Positions 51,544 through 59,799 of a DNA stretch of 64,000 nucleotides are shown here, in pieces. Below the pieces are notes generated by a model. It did not search any database. It had not been told where the DNA came from and saw nothing but the letters and a program-made list of their open reading frames with translations. Each line of letters begins with the position of its first letter. Positions within the stretch are counted from its first letter, which is position 1. This DNA comes from Dehalococcoidia bacterium (GTDB taxonomy: Bacteria > Chloroflexota > Dehalococcoidia > Tepidiformales > Tepidiformaceae), in NCBI GenBank assembly GCA_020850615.1, contig JADZEI010000038.1, positions 62,001 through 126,000 on the forward strand, read 5' to 3'. Position numbers and translations under genes: made by a program.

Positions 51544-52206
51544 GTGACCGTGCAGGCTGCCGCAACGCTCCACCCGTCCCGACCGCGCCTTCGCGGCTAC
51601 GTCCATCTCGTGGCCGCGATCGTCGCGCCGTTCGCGCTCATCGCTCTGCTCGCGCGTGCCCATTCGGCGGCGTCGTACGCGGGCGCAGCTGTGTTCGGCG
51701 CCGGGATGATGGGCCTCTTTTCGGTGAGCGCGTCGTACCACCTCTACGGGTGGAACACGCGTTTCCGCCCCATCTTCCGCCGGCTCGACCACTCGATGAT
51801 CTTCATCGCGGTAGCTGCCTTCTACACCCCGTTTTGCCTGCAGGTGCTGGGGGCGACGTGGGGCGTGCCGATGCTCATCCTGGTCTGGACGCTGGCGGGG
51901 CTGGGCGCGGTGCTCAAGCACGTCTGGCTCGGCGCACCCCAGCCGATCAGCCTCGCCGCGTATATCCTCACCGGCTGGGTCGCGCTCGCGGCCACGCCCC
52001 GGCTCGCGTTCACGCTCGAAGCGCCGAGCTTGCTGGCGCTGCTCCTCGCGGGCGTGCTCTTCACGGTCGGGGGCGTCATCTACGCGATCCGGCGGCCGAA
52101 CCCGTTCCCGGGGTTCGCGGGGCACCACGAGCTCTTCCACGCGCTGGTCACGCTCGGTTGTGCGGTGCTCTTCGTGGTTGTGTTCGTCGACGTGCTGCCA
52201 CGGTAG
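51544..52206 (+). CDS. Hemolysin III / PAQR-family membrane protein
   Basis: The 220-residue product has seven membrane helices and the PAQR metal-site residues: Ser and His in SVSASYHLYG near residue 62, Asp in RRLDHSMIF near 82, and the His pair in GHHELFHALV near 195. Bacterial members (YqfA, hemolysin III) affect membrane properties; the enzymatic role is unproven. TAGGCT (51538-51543) touches the first GTG and lies 6 nt before a second GTG (51550), which may be the real leaderless start. Confidence 0.88.
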   Translation: MTVQAAATLHPSRPRLRGYVHLVAAIVAPFALIALLARAHSAASYAGAAVFGAGMMGLFSVSASYHLYGWNTRFRPIFRRLDHSMIFIAVAAFYTPFCLQVLGATWGVPMLILVWTLAGLGAVLKHVWLGAPQPISLAAYILTGWVALAATPRLAFTLEAPSLLALLLAGVLFTVGGVIYAIRRPNPFPGFAGHHELFHALVTLGCAVLFVVVFVDVLPR

Positions 52207-52213
52207 TGCCGCC

Positions 52214-53566
52214 TCAGGCCGGCGCGCCGCCCTGTGCCTGCTGCAGCGTGAGCGGCCGCGTGATCACCAGCCGGAAGCGTCCCCGCGCCACCTTCTCGAT
52301 GCGGATGAAGTCGCAGCGCTCTTCGAGCCGCTTTCGAAGCAGGATCAGCCGCGCCTCGAGGTTGTCTTTGATGTCCGGCAGGTCCAGCGACGAATCCAGC
52401 CGGATCTCCTTATTGCTGAACTCGACCCGCTGTTCGGACAGGTAGTTTCGCAGCAGGCGCCAGAGGATGTCCCCGGCGACGCCCTTGATCAGGTATTCGT
52501 TGTCGATGAAGACGCTGCCGTCTTCGGCGTAGTGCTTGACCTGCGCGGGGGCGGCCTGCGGCTGCACGCGCGCCTCCGCGGCGACGGGTTCGGATGAGCG
52601 CAGCGCGGTCATCGCCATCGCCACCTGGCTGGCGAGGATGCCGACCACGCACTCGTCGATGGCCTGGAAGGCGCCGGGGAGCTCGCTCTGGAGGCAGAGG
52701 ACGCCCACGAGCCGCCGGTGCGCCAGCATCGGCGTGACCACCTGGCTCTGGATGCTGGGGAGCTGTGGCAGCGCGATCGCGCGTTCGACCCGCCCGGCGC
52801 CGGCCTGGGCGGCAGCTGCGTCGCGGGCCGCGTGGGAGTAGGTGAGGTCGCGCGCGAGCTGGGTGAAGCGCACGGAGTGCTTTCGCTGCGCCACGAGCCC
52901 GATGACGCCCTCGCCGAAGCGGACCTCCGACCCGGCGCCGGATGCGGGATAGCCGATGCTCGCGACGGTGTAGAGCCGCTCTCCCGATTCGTCCACGAGC
53001 ATGATGAACGCGTGGTTGCAGCCGAGCAGGTTCACGCAGGCATCGAGCGTGACGCGGAAGAGGTCTTCCATGTCGGCGGCGGACGCGACGGTCGTGGAGA
53101 GCGCCTGCATCTTCGCCATGTCCACGGAGCGCCGGTGCCCGCCCTCCTCAACCTCGGAGGGGAGCATCACGCTCCGGTCGACGTGGCAGACGTCGGCGCC
53201 GCGGAGCTCGAAGATGTTCTCCATGCCTTCGAACGCGGCCACGGCGTCGAGATTCGTCTTCAGCTGTTCGAACAGCTCCCCCTCGCGCTCGGTCCGGACG
53301 TAAGTCACGTCGAGCTGGAAGAGGCGCCCGGTCTCGGGCTCCGTAAGGTTCACCTGGGCGCGGGGGTTCTCGCCGGTGTTGCGCTCGGTCTTGTTGAAGA
53401 ACTGCCGCGAAAGGAGGATGTGCTCGTCGTCGACCCGCTGTACCACGGAGAGGTAGGTGACGTTCGGCCAGCCGTCGGCGCCGACGGTGCAGATGCTCGA
53501 CGGGATGATCCCTTCGAGGCACGACGGGATGTCGGCGAGCGTCACCGGGCGGCTGCCGGGGATCAT
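52214..53566 (-). CDS. Flavin split-barrel + GAF + winged-helix regulator
   Basis: The 450-residue product has an N-terminal pyridoxamine-phosphate-oxidase-like split barrel (residues 1-140, starting ADIPSCLEGIIPSSICTVG), a GAF domain (about 155-320, with DLFRVTLDACVNLLGCNHAFIML) and a C-terminal winged-helix (about 360-440, DILWRLLRNYLSEQRVEFSN). The plan suggests a flavin- or redox-sensing transcription factor or signalling protein. It overlaps the upstream split-barrel gene by 4 bp, so the two are expressed together. Confidence 0.75.
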   Translation of the reverse strand: MIPGSRPVTLADIPSCLEGIIPSSICTVGADGWPNVTYLSVVQRVDDEHILLSRQFFNKTERNTGENPRAQVNLTEPETGRLFQLDVTYVRTEREGELFEQLKTNLDAVAAFEGMENIFELRGADVCHVDRSVMLPSEVEEGGHRRSVDMAKMQALSTTVASAADMEDLFRVTLDACVNLLGCNHAFIMLVDESGERLYTVASIGYPASGAGSEVRFGEGVIGLVAQRKHSVRFTQLARDLTYSHAARDAAAAQAGAGRVERAIALPQLPSIQSQVVTPMLAHRRLVGVLCLQSELPGAFQAIDECVVGILASQVAMAMTALRSSEPVAAEARVQPQAAPAQVKHYAEDGSVFIDNEYLIKGVAGDILWRLLRNYLSEQRVEFSNKEIRLDSSLDLPDIKDNLEARLILLRKRLEERCDFIRIEKVARGRFRLVITRPLTLQQAQGGAPA

Positions 53567-54024
53567 AGCGGCTTCCCCGCGGCCGGGCCGGGCGTCTGGT
53601 CAAACGCGCGCTCGATGGTGAACCGCACGCGGAGGATCTCGGACATCCAGAGGTTGCGCATCCGGTCGATGGAATCACCGACGATGGCGAGCGAGGAGGC
53701 GACCGCCTCGCGCTGCTGCTCCACCCAGGCGCACTCTTCCGGGGTGGGTTCGGCGCACTCGACGAACATGCCCTTGAACTGGATCGACTGATAGGTCACC
53801 GGGCTGCCGAAGGTGACGGCGATGCGGCCTGTCTCGCGCAGGTTAGCGAGGACGTCGGCGGCGCGGGGGGCATCGATGAAGATGTCGGCGCTGATGCGGT
53901 CATCGCGGATGCGCAGGCCCCAGCCGGGGATGTGCTGCGGGACGCCATCGGCGCTGGCGCTGCCCACGGCGGCCGCGACAGCACCTTCAGCGAGCTCCTT
54001 GATGTCGTCGTCGACGCGGTACAT
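53563..54024 (-). CDS. Pyridoxamine 5'-phosphate oxidase-like split-barrel protein
   Basis: The 153-residue product has the flavin-reductase-like split-barrel pattern: SASADGVPQHIPGWGLRI, RETGRIAVTFGSPVTYQSIQFKG and a helical C-terminus with WMSEILRVRFTIERAF. It may bind FMN, F420 or haem; nothing decides. The ATG at 54024 has AGGGG close upstream; an ATG at 54048 is an alternative. Three TTCCTAA repeats lie in its promoter region. Confidence 0.7.
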   Translation of the reverse strand: MYRVDDDIKELAEGAVAAAVGSASADGVPQHIPGWGLRIRDDRISADIFIDAPRAADVLANLRETGRIAVTFGSPVTYQSIQFKGMFVECAEPTPEECAWVEQQREAVASSLAIVGDSIDRMRNLWMSEILRVRFTIERAFDQTPGPAAGKPL

Positions 54025-54079
54025 GGTCCCCTGCGGCGCCGCCTGCATTCGCGCATTCCGGGTACGCGCGGCGGAGAGA

Positions 54080-54140
54080 TTAGGAATCTTATCCGTTTCC
54101 TTTAAGAAGTGCTTAGGAAGCCGTAAGGAGCATTTAGGAA
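54080..54140. promoter_or_regulatory. Three TTAGGAA repeats in an AT-rich divergent promoter region
   Basis: TTAGGAA occurs at 54080-54086, 54113-54119 and 54134-54140 (33 and 21 bp apart, TTCCTAA on the minus strand), with a related TTAAGAA between. The stretch is markedly AT-rich for this genome and lies between the split-barrel gene and the FAD-domain gene. It looks like a set of operator sites. Confidence 0.5.
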
Positions 54141-54193
54141 CGCCGTGTCCGCTCACCACCGATGCTACGGTCGACACCACTGGAGCCCGCACC

Positions 54194-54910
54194 ATGACCA
54201 CCACGATCGTCGCCCACGCCCGCATCGAAGCCCTTCGTAAGCGCCTCGCCGGCGCGCTGGTGGCCCCGCGCGAAGGGGATGCGGGCGGCAGCGACTCCCG
54301 TGCCACGCGGCGCCCGGCGCTCATCGTCCGTGCCGCAGGCCGGCGTGATGTGGTCGAAACCGTCCGGTTCGCGCGCGAGGAGCGGTTGTCCGTCGCCGTG
54401 CGCAGCGCAGGTAGCGGCCCGGTGACCCACGCGAATGTCGACGGCGCGCTGGTGCTCGACCTCTCGCCGATGTGCGCGGTCACCGTGGACGCCGCGAGCC
54501 CGGTGGTCTGCGTGCAACCTGGTGCGACGCACGGCGCGATGGCGGTCCCGGCACAGGCATTCCACCTGGCTTTCGGTGGGCCCGATGCGCCGGCGGGCCT
54601 GGGCGGCGGTATCGCCTGGAAGGCTGGCGCCCGGGGCTTGTCGGTCGATGACCTGCTCGCCGCCGAAGTCGTGATGGGCGACGGCGCGGTCCTCCGCACG
54701 AGCCCGACGGAGCACCCGGGCCTGTTCTGGGCCATCCGCAGCGGGAGCGCGGGGTTCGGCGTCATCACCGAGTTCGAATTCCAGCTCCCGCGTCCGTCGG
54801 GGCAACCGGGTGGGACGCTTGTGCTGTCCGCCGTGCCGCGGGCCGCGCGCATGGGCATACCCGCGTCGGTTCCCCTGCCGCTCGTGCGGCTGGCGCTGCG
54901 CCCGGCGTAG
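54194..54910 (+). CDS. Truncated FAD-binding (berberine-bridge/6-HDNO-type) protein
   Basis: The 238-residue product matches only the FAD-binding half of the BBE/6-hydroxy-nicotine-oxidase family: RRPALIVRAAGRRDVVETV, VVCVQPGATHGAMAV, GGGIAWKAGARGLSVDDLL and AIRSGSAGFGVITEFEF. The substrate domain (another 200 or more residues) is absent. The usual covalent-FAD His (GGH motif) reads AGSG here. It may be a degraded gene or a stand-alone flavin domain. GGAG precedes the ATG, and an HpaB-family gene follows. Confidence 0.65.
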   Translation: MTTTIVAHARIEALRKRLAGALVAPREGDAGGSDSRATRRPALIVRAAGRRDVVETVRFAREERLSVAVRSAGSGPVTHANVDGALVLDLSPMCAVTVDAASPVVCVQPGATHGAMAVPAQAFHLAFGGPDAPAGLGGGIAWKAGARGLSVDDLLAAEVVMGDGAVLRTSPTEHPGLFWAIRSGSAGFGVITEFEFQLPRPSGQPGGTLVLSAVPRAARMGIPASVPLPLVRLALRPA

Positions 54911-54983
54911 CCCTCTCGTACGGCAGCCTGGCGCCCAAACAGGCCGGTATGGCCGCCGGCTCAGGGTGTTAGGCGCTGCTAAG

Positions 54984-55012
54984 TTGACACCTTCGGCAGG
55001 CCGCTGTACAAG
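54984..55012 (+). promoter_or_regulatory. Promoter of the second HpaB-family gene
   Basis: TTGACA (54984-54989) and TACAAG (55007-55012) are 17 bp apart. The predicted start of transcription, about 55019, falls at the edge of the palindrome that follows. Confidence 0.65.
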
Positions 55013-55018
55013 CGAAGC

Positions 55019-55030
55019 GAACGATCGTTC
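55019..55030. promoter_or_regulatory. TetR-type operator palindrome
   Basis: GAACGATCGTTC is a perfect 12-bp palindrome of the GAACGNNCGTTC kind bound by several TetR-family repressors. It covers the expected transcription start of the downstream gene. Confidence 0.55.
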
Positions 55031-55088
55031 ACCGCGCCGCCGCAGGGGCGGCTGGCCGCGGCACGAGTACACACGAGGAGCTCCACGC

Positions 55089-56525
55089 TTGGGTCTGAAG
55101 AATCCCGAATGGTATCGCGAAAGCCTTCGCGACGGCCGCGTCACCTACATCGCCGGTGAGTCCGTCCCGGACATCACCCAGAACGAGTGGTTCTCGACGG
55201 TCATCGACGTCTGCGCCGAGGACTACAACTACACCGACCCCGCCACCCGCGACCTCCGCGTCTACGAGACCGAGGACGGGACCGAAGCCCACCGCATCTT
55301 CAAGATCCCGACCTCGGTTGACGACCTCGAGAAGCGGATCGCGATGTCCAGCGTCACCGGCATCGCCACCGGCGTGACCGCCGTCCTGATGGCCCTCTAC
55401 AACATCAAGGACCAGGTCGCGAAGGTGAACGGCCAGTACGCCGAGAACATCGAGCGCATCTACAAGTACTGCCGCGACAACGACATGCGCGCCGACCAGT
55501 GCATCACCGATGCCAAGGGCGACCGTTCGCGGCACCCCAAGGACCAGGACGACCCCGACCTCTACATGCGGATCATCGACCGCCAGAAGGACGGCATCGT
55601 CGTCCGCGGGGCGAAGCTGCACATCACCGGCGCGAGCCTGGTGCACGAGCAGACGGTCATGCCGACCAAGGCGATGGGCCCGGGCGAGGAAGAGTGGTCG
55701 CTCTCGTTCTCGATCCCGACGAACGCGCCCGGCGTGAAGATCATCAACCGCGCCTACGCGAAGCCGGGCCTGAGCGAGATGGACTACCCGCTGTCGTCGC
55801 ACCACAACGCGCCCGAGGGCTTTGTCGTCTTCGACGACGTGTTCGTCCCCTGGGACCGCGTCTTCCTCGCGGGTGAGTACCAGCTGGCCGGCGTGCTCGC
55901 GCACTCGCTCGGCCTCTGGGAGCGCGTCGGCGGGCTCATCGGCATGGTGAAGCGCTCGCGGCTGCTCGTCGGCACGGCGCAGCTCCTCTGCGAGATGAAC
56001 GGCATCCACAAGGCGTCGCACATCCAGGAGAAGATCTCGGACCTGGTCTTCTACGCCGAGATGCTGCGCATGTCGCTCGAGTACGCGGTCAAGAACTACA
56101 AGGTCACGGAGACCGGCATGGTCTACCCGGACCCGCTGGCCGTGAACGTCGGTAAGTTCTATGGCGCGAGCAACTGGCACGGCATGGTGCAGAAGCTCCA
56201 CGACATGTCGGGCGCGCTCGTCCTGACGCTGCCGACGGAAGCGGACTACCGCAACGAAGAGCTGACCAAGACGCTCAACAAGTACCTCCACACGAAGAAC
56301 GACGTCGTCGTCGAGGACCGGATGCGCGTCTACAACCTCATCCGCGACCTGACCGCCGACAGCTTCGGTGGCTGGGAGCTCGTGACGACGCTGGCGGCGG
56401 GCGGTGGCCTGGCGGCGCAGCGGATCGTGACGATGCGGGAGTACGACCTGGAAGGCGCCAAGCAGCAGGCCCGCGAGGCCGCCGGCATCGGCGGTGGCGC
56501 GCACAAGGGCGGCCGCCGGGCCTGA
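55089..56525 (+). CDS. HpaB-family flavoprotein (second copy)
   Basis: The 478-residue product starts at TTG, 8 nt after AGGAG, reading LGLKNPEWYRES. Family features are ITDAKGDRSRHPKDQDDPDL near residue 137, IVVRGAKLHITGASLVHEQ near 170, VVFDDVFVPWDRVFLAGEY near 247, MNGIHKASHIQEKISDL near 300 and C-terminal TTLAAGGGLAAQRI. The positions of the dehydratase cluster ligands His292 and Cys299 hold Glu and Gly, so it is not a cluster enzyme. It probably uses FAD in hydroxylation or desaturation of an aromatic or acyl substrate. A strong terminator follows. Confidence 0.85.
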   Translation: MGLKNPEWYRESLRDGRVTYIAGESVPDITQNEWFSTVIDVCAEDYNYTDPATRDLRVYETEDGTEAHRIFKIPTSVDDLEKRIAMSSVTGIATGVTAVLMALYNIKDQVAKVNGQYAENIERIYKYCRDNDMRADQCITDAKGDRSRHPKDQDDPDLYMRIIDRQKDGIVVRGAKLHITGASLVHEQTVMPTKAMGPGEEEWSLSFSIPTNAPGVKIINRAYAKPGLSEMDYPLSSHHNAPEGFVVFDDVFVPWDRVFLAGEYQLAGVLAHSLGLWERVGGLIGMVKRSRLLVGTAQLLCEMNGIHKASHIQEKISDLVFYAEMLRMSLEYAVKNYKVTETGMVYPDPLAVNVGKFYGASNWHGMVQKLHDMSGALVLTLPTEADYRNEELTKTLNKYLHTKNDVVVEDRMRVYNLIRDLTADSFGGWELVTTLAAGGGLAAQRIVTMREYDLEGAKQQAREAAGIGGGAHKGGRRA

Positions 56526-56550
56526 CCCTCAGCACCACAGCGTGCGCTCA

Positions 56551-56585
56551 CGGGGCCGCGGACACTGTCCGCGGCCCCGTTCTTT
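56551..56585 (+). terminator. Strong Rho-independent terminator
   Basis: A perfect 13-bp stem (56551-56563 with 56567-56579) has a 3-nt loop and is followed by TTCTTT. It starts 25 bp after the HpaB-family gene. Confidence 0.92.
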
Positions 56586-56618
56586 GTGGCCCGCGCCCGG
56601 CCGTGCGACGATCGCGGC

Positions 56619-57731
56619 ATGGGCAACCCGGACGTGTTCATCACCGGTGGCCGCCGCACGCCGATCGGCGCGTATCGCGGCTGCCTGGCCGGGCTCTCCG
56701 CCGGTGACCTCGCCGGAGCCGCCCTTCGGCCGCTCGCGGCTGGATTCGAGGGCGAGGACCCTGCGGTCGTGCTCGGGAGCGCGGTGGGCCGCGGGAACCT
56801 GGGGCGGTATGCCGCGCTGGCGGCCGGGTTGCCGCCCTCCACGCCGGCCTGGACGGTCAACGCCCAGTGCACCAGCGGGCTCACCGCGGTCCGCCTCGCC
56901 GCCGAGCACCTCGTCGCGACGGGCCGGCGGTACGCCTTCGCCGGCGGCGCGGAGAGCTGCTCCCAGGCCGACGTGATGCTCGGGGCGCGCACCAGCGCCG
57001 GCGCCGAGCGCGTCGCCCACGCGCCCGCGCCGTTCGGCGACCCCGACATGGGCCCCGCTGCCGACACCACCGCCGCCCACCTGGGCATATCGCGCGAAGA
57101 GCAGGACGACTGGGCGCGGACGAGCTACCAGCGCGCCGCGGCCGAGCGCGAAGCCGGCCGCTTCGCCGCGCTCATCGCCCTGGTGGACGTAGAGGGCGTC
57201 CCGGTCACGGCCGACGAGCTGCCGACCCGTCTCCCCGCCGCCGGGCGGCTGCGGCGCTACCCGCCCGCGTTCGGCCCCGGCGGCAGGGTCACCGCGGGCA
57301 ACGCCGCACCGTTCGCTGACGCGGCGGCAATACTGGCGCTTTCGACGCGGCCCGCCGGCGTACCCCTCGCGCGGGTCGTTGCCTGGGGGACCGCCGCCGC
57401 CGACCCGGCGATGCCCGCGCTCGCCGTGATCCCGGCGGTCGAACGGGCACTGGCAGCGACGGGCCTGTCCGCCGCGGAAATTGACCGCTGGGAGATCAAC
57501 GAGGCCTTCGCGGTCAAGGTCGTGGCCGCCGCCCGGCACTTCGACATCGACCCGGCGCGGCTGGACGTGAACGGCGGCGCCATCGCCTGCGGCCACCCGT
57601 TCGGCGCGAGCGGCGCGATCATCCTGCTCCACCTCGTCGACGAGCTGCGCCGGTCCGGCAGGCGCTACGGCGTCGCCGCCATCGCCGGCGCGGGGGGACT
57701 CGGGGAGGCGGTGGTCGTCGAGCGCGCGTGA
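56619..57731 (+). CDS. Thiolase-family acetyl-CoA acyltransferase
   Basis: The 370-residue product has the thiolase active-site set: nucleophile Cys in NAQCTSGL near residue 88, INEAFAVK near 297, and Cys and His in GGAIACGHPFGASG near 325. It lacks part of the loop domain seen in 390-residue members (GPAADTTAAHLGISREEQDDW is present but short). It should either condense or cleave acyl-CoA. Its place before a zinc dehydrogenase and near an acyl-CoA synthetase suggests a catabolic set. Confidence 0.9.
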   Translation: MGNPDVFITGGRRTPIGAYRGCLAGLSAGDLAGAALRPLAAGFEGEDPAVVLGSAVGRGNLGRYAALAAGLPPSTPAWTVNAQCTSGLTAVRLAAEHLVATGRRYAFAGGAESCSQADVMLGARTSAGAERVAHAPAPFGDPDMGPAADTTAAHLGISREEQDDWARTSYQRAAAEREAGRFAALIALVDVEGVPVTADELPTRLPAAGRLRRYPPAFGPGGRVTAGNAAPFADAAAILALSTRPAGVPLARVVAWGTAAADPAMPALAVIPAVERALAATGLSAAEIDRWEINEAFAVKVVAAARHFDIDPARLDVNGGAIACGHPFGASGAIILLHLVDELRRSGRRYGVAAIAGAGGLGEAVVVERA

Positions 57732-57770
57732 CGGTACCCCGAGCGCCGTTCGCCGCGTAGACTCACCGCC

Positions 57771-58781
57771 GTGCGAGCCGCCGCCTGGACCGAAGACAAC
57801 CGCCTCCGCGTCACCGACGCGCCCGAACCCGTCCGCAAGCCGGGCACCACGACCGTCCGTGTCGACGCCTGCGGGATCTGCGGGACCGACCTCCACTTCT
57901 TCCGCGGCGAGCTGAAAGCCATGCCCGGCTCGGTGCCGGGCCACGAGATGGCGGGAACGGTCGTCGAGAGCGACGTGCACGCGCCCGGGACGCTCGTGGC
58001 GGTGGAGCCGCTGGTCGGCTGCGGGACGTGCGCGCCGTGCCGGGGCGGCTGGCCGCAGCGCTGCACCGCGATGCAGCTGCTCGGCATCTCGGCCCCGGGC
58101 GGGCTCCAGGAGCTCGTGCTCGCGCCGGACGCGAACGTCTACCCGGTGCCCGCGGGGACCGACCCGCGCGTGGTATCGCTCGCCGAGCCCCTGGCCGTGG
58201 CCGTGCGGGGCGTGCACCTCGCCGAGGCGCCGCTCGGGTCGCGCGGCCTCGTGGTCGGCTCCGGGACGATCGGCCTGATGAGCCTGCTCCTCCTCCGGCG
58301 GACCTGCACTGCGGTCGCGGCGACGGCGCGCTACCCGCACCAGAAGGCGCTCGCCGAGGCGTTCGGCGCGACCCACGTGTTCGAGCCCGGCTCGGCCGAG
58401 CTGCGCGCCTGGGCACGCCAGACGCCGCCCGATGTCGTCGTCGAAACGGTCGGTGGGCACGGCGAGACGCTCGTCGAGGCGCTCCACAGCGTGCGCGCCG
58501 GCGGGACGGTCGTGGTCCTCGGCGTGTTCTCGGGCCGGCCGGCCATCCCGGCGTTCCGCCTGGTGAACGAGGAGATCCGCGTCGTCGGCTCGGTGATGTA
58601 TGGCCGCGCCGGCAACCACTCGGAGTTCGGCGCGGCCGTTGCCCTGCTCCCGGAGGTCCAGGGGCAGCTCCTTCAGCTCAACCAGGGCCGGTTCCCGCTC
58701 GAACAGGCGAACGAGGCGTTCGAGGCGGCCGTCAACAAGCAGTCCGGCTACCACAAGGTCACGGTCAGGCCGAACGCCTGA
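57771..58781 (+). CDS. Zinc-dependent medium-chain alcohol/polyol dehydrogenase
   Basis: The 336-residue product has the MDR signature: catalytic zinc Cys in CGICGTDLH near residue 36, PGHEMAG near 56, a structural zinc lobe with CGTCAPCRGGWPQRC, and the Rossmann part LVVGSGTIGL near 160. Similar to sorbitol or threonine dehydrogenases; substrate unknown. TAGACT (57758-57763) ends 7 nt before the GTG and no Shine-Dalgarno is visible, so the mRNA may be leaderless. Confidence 0.88.
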   Translation: MRAAAWTEDNRLRVTDAPEPVRKPGTTTVRVDACGICGTDLHFFRGELKAMPGSVPGHEMAGTVVESDVHAPGTLVAVEPLVGCGTCAPCRGGWPQRCTAMQLLGISAPGGLQELVLAPDANVYPVPAGTDPRVVSLAEPLAVAVRGVHLAEAPLGSRGLVVGSGTIGLMSLLLLRRTCTAVAATARYPHQKALAEAFGATHVFEPGSAELRAWARQTPPDVVVETVGGHGETLVEALHSVRAGGTVVVLGVFSGRPAIPAFRLVNEEIRVVGSVMYGRAGNHSEFGAAVALLPEVQGQLLQLNQGRFPLEQANEAFEAAVNKQSGYHKVTVRPNA

Positions 58782-58784
58782 GCC

Positions 58785-59792
58785 CTACCGCGGCGAGAGG
58801 TGCACCACGTCGGCGGCGGCGATCCGCAACCGCTCGCCCGTCGCCGTCGCGACCAGGAGCGCCCCGGAGTCGTCGAGCTCCTCCGCCGTGGCTTCGAACT
58901 CCCGGCCCGGCAGCGAGACGGCGACGCGCTGGCCGAGGGTGTTCGGCCAGGCGCGCCACTGGCGCAGCACCTCGGCGCCATCGCCGGCGGCGACCGCCTC
59001 GCAGAGCTGTTCGAAGCGGACCAGGTAGCGCCGGAGCAGTGCCAGCCGGTCGATGTCGTGCCCGGCGACGTCCCGCAGGGTGGTCGCACGTTCGTGGACG
59101 TCCGCCGGGAGCTCACTTGCCGGGAAGTTGGCGTTGATGCCCGTCCCCGCGAGCAGGTAGTGCACGGCCTGCTCCTCGGCCACCATCTCGGTCAGCGTGC
59201 CCGCGACCTTTCGGCCCGCGATGAGCACGTCGTTGGGCCACTTGAGCATGACCGCGGCACCCGGCAGCACCGCCGTGACCGCATCCGCGACCGCGACGCC
59301 CGCGGCGAGCGACACGAGCGGGCCGAGCGACGGCGAGAACGGCTTCCGCACGATGACGGTGGTCCAGCTCCCGCCCGGCGGGCAGGCGTAGGCCCGGCCG
59401 AGCCGCCCGCGGCCGGCGGTCTGCGCCTCCGCGACGACGAGCGTCCCGTGCGGCGCGCCGTCCTCCGCGAGCGAGCGCGCGATGGCCTGCGTGCTCGCGG
59501 CTTCGCGGTAGTGGTGTGAGACCTGCCCGAAGTGCGCCGTTTCGAGGCCCGCGGCCACCTCCCAGGGGACGAGCAGTTCGGTGCGGCCGGCCAGCCGGTG
59601 ACCCCGCCGCGTCGAGGACTCGAGGACGTATCCCAGCGCGCGCAGCTCGGCGACCGCCTTCGCGACGGCAGCCCGCGTCACGCCCAGCGCGGCACCGAGC
59701 TCTTCGCCCGAGACGAAGCCGTCGTGCGCTTCGAGCGCGCGGAGCACGCCGAGCTCGGTCGGGGTCAGCGTGGTCGGGGCAGGCGCCTTCAC
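58785..59792 (-). CDS. birA: Biotin-[acetyl-CoA-carboxylase] ligase and biotin operon repressor BirA
   Basis: The 335-residue product (GTG start) has an N-terminal winged-helix (residues 8-65, FVSGEELGAALGVTRAAV), then the catalytic core with GRGRLGRAYACPPGG near residue 130, LKWPNDVLI near 180 and GIN near 217, and a small C-terminal SH3-like domain. It makes biotinyl-AMP, attaches biotin to carboxylases, and with its DNA-binding domain may repress biotin genes. It follows the acyl-CoA synthetase gene by 8 bp. Confidence 0.92.
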   Translation of the reverse strand: MKAPAPTTLTPTELGVLRALEAHDGFVSGEELGAALGVTRAAVAKAVAELRALGYVLESSTRRGHRLAGRTELLVPWEVAAGLETAHFGQVSHHYREAASTQAIARSLAEDGAPHGTLVVAEAQTAGRGRLGRAYACPPGGSWTTVIVRKPFSPSLGPLVSLAAGVAVADAVTAVLPGAAVMLKWPNDVLIAGRKVAGTLTEMVAEEQAVHYLLAGTGINANFPASELPADVHERATTLRDVAGHDIDRLALLRRYLVRFEQLCEAVAAGDGAEVLRQWRAWPNTLGQRVAVSLPGREFEATAEELDDSGALLVATATGERLRIAAADVVHLSPR

Positions 59793-59799
59793 GCGTGCA

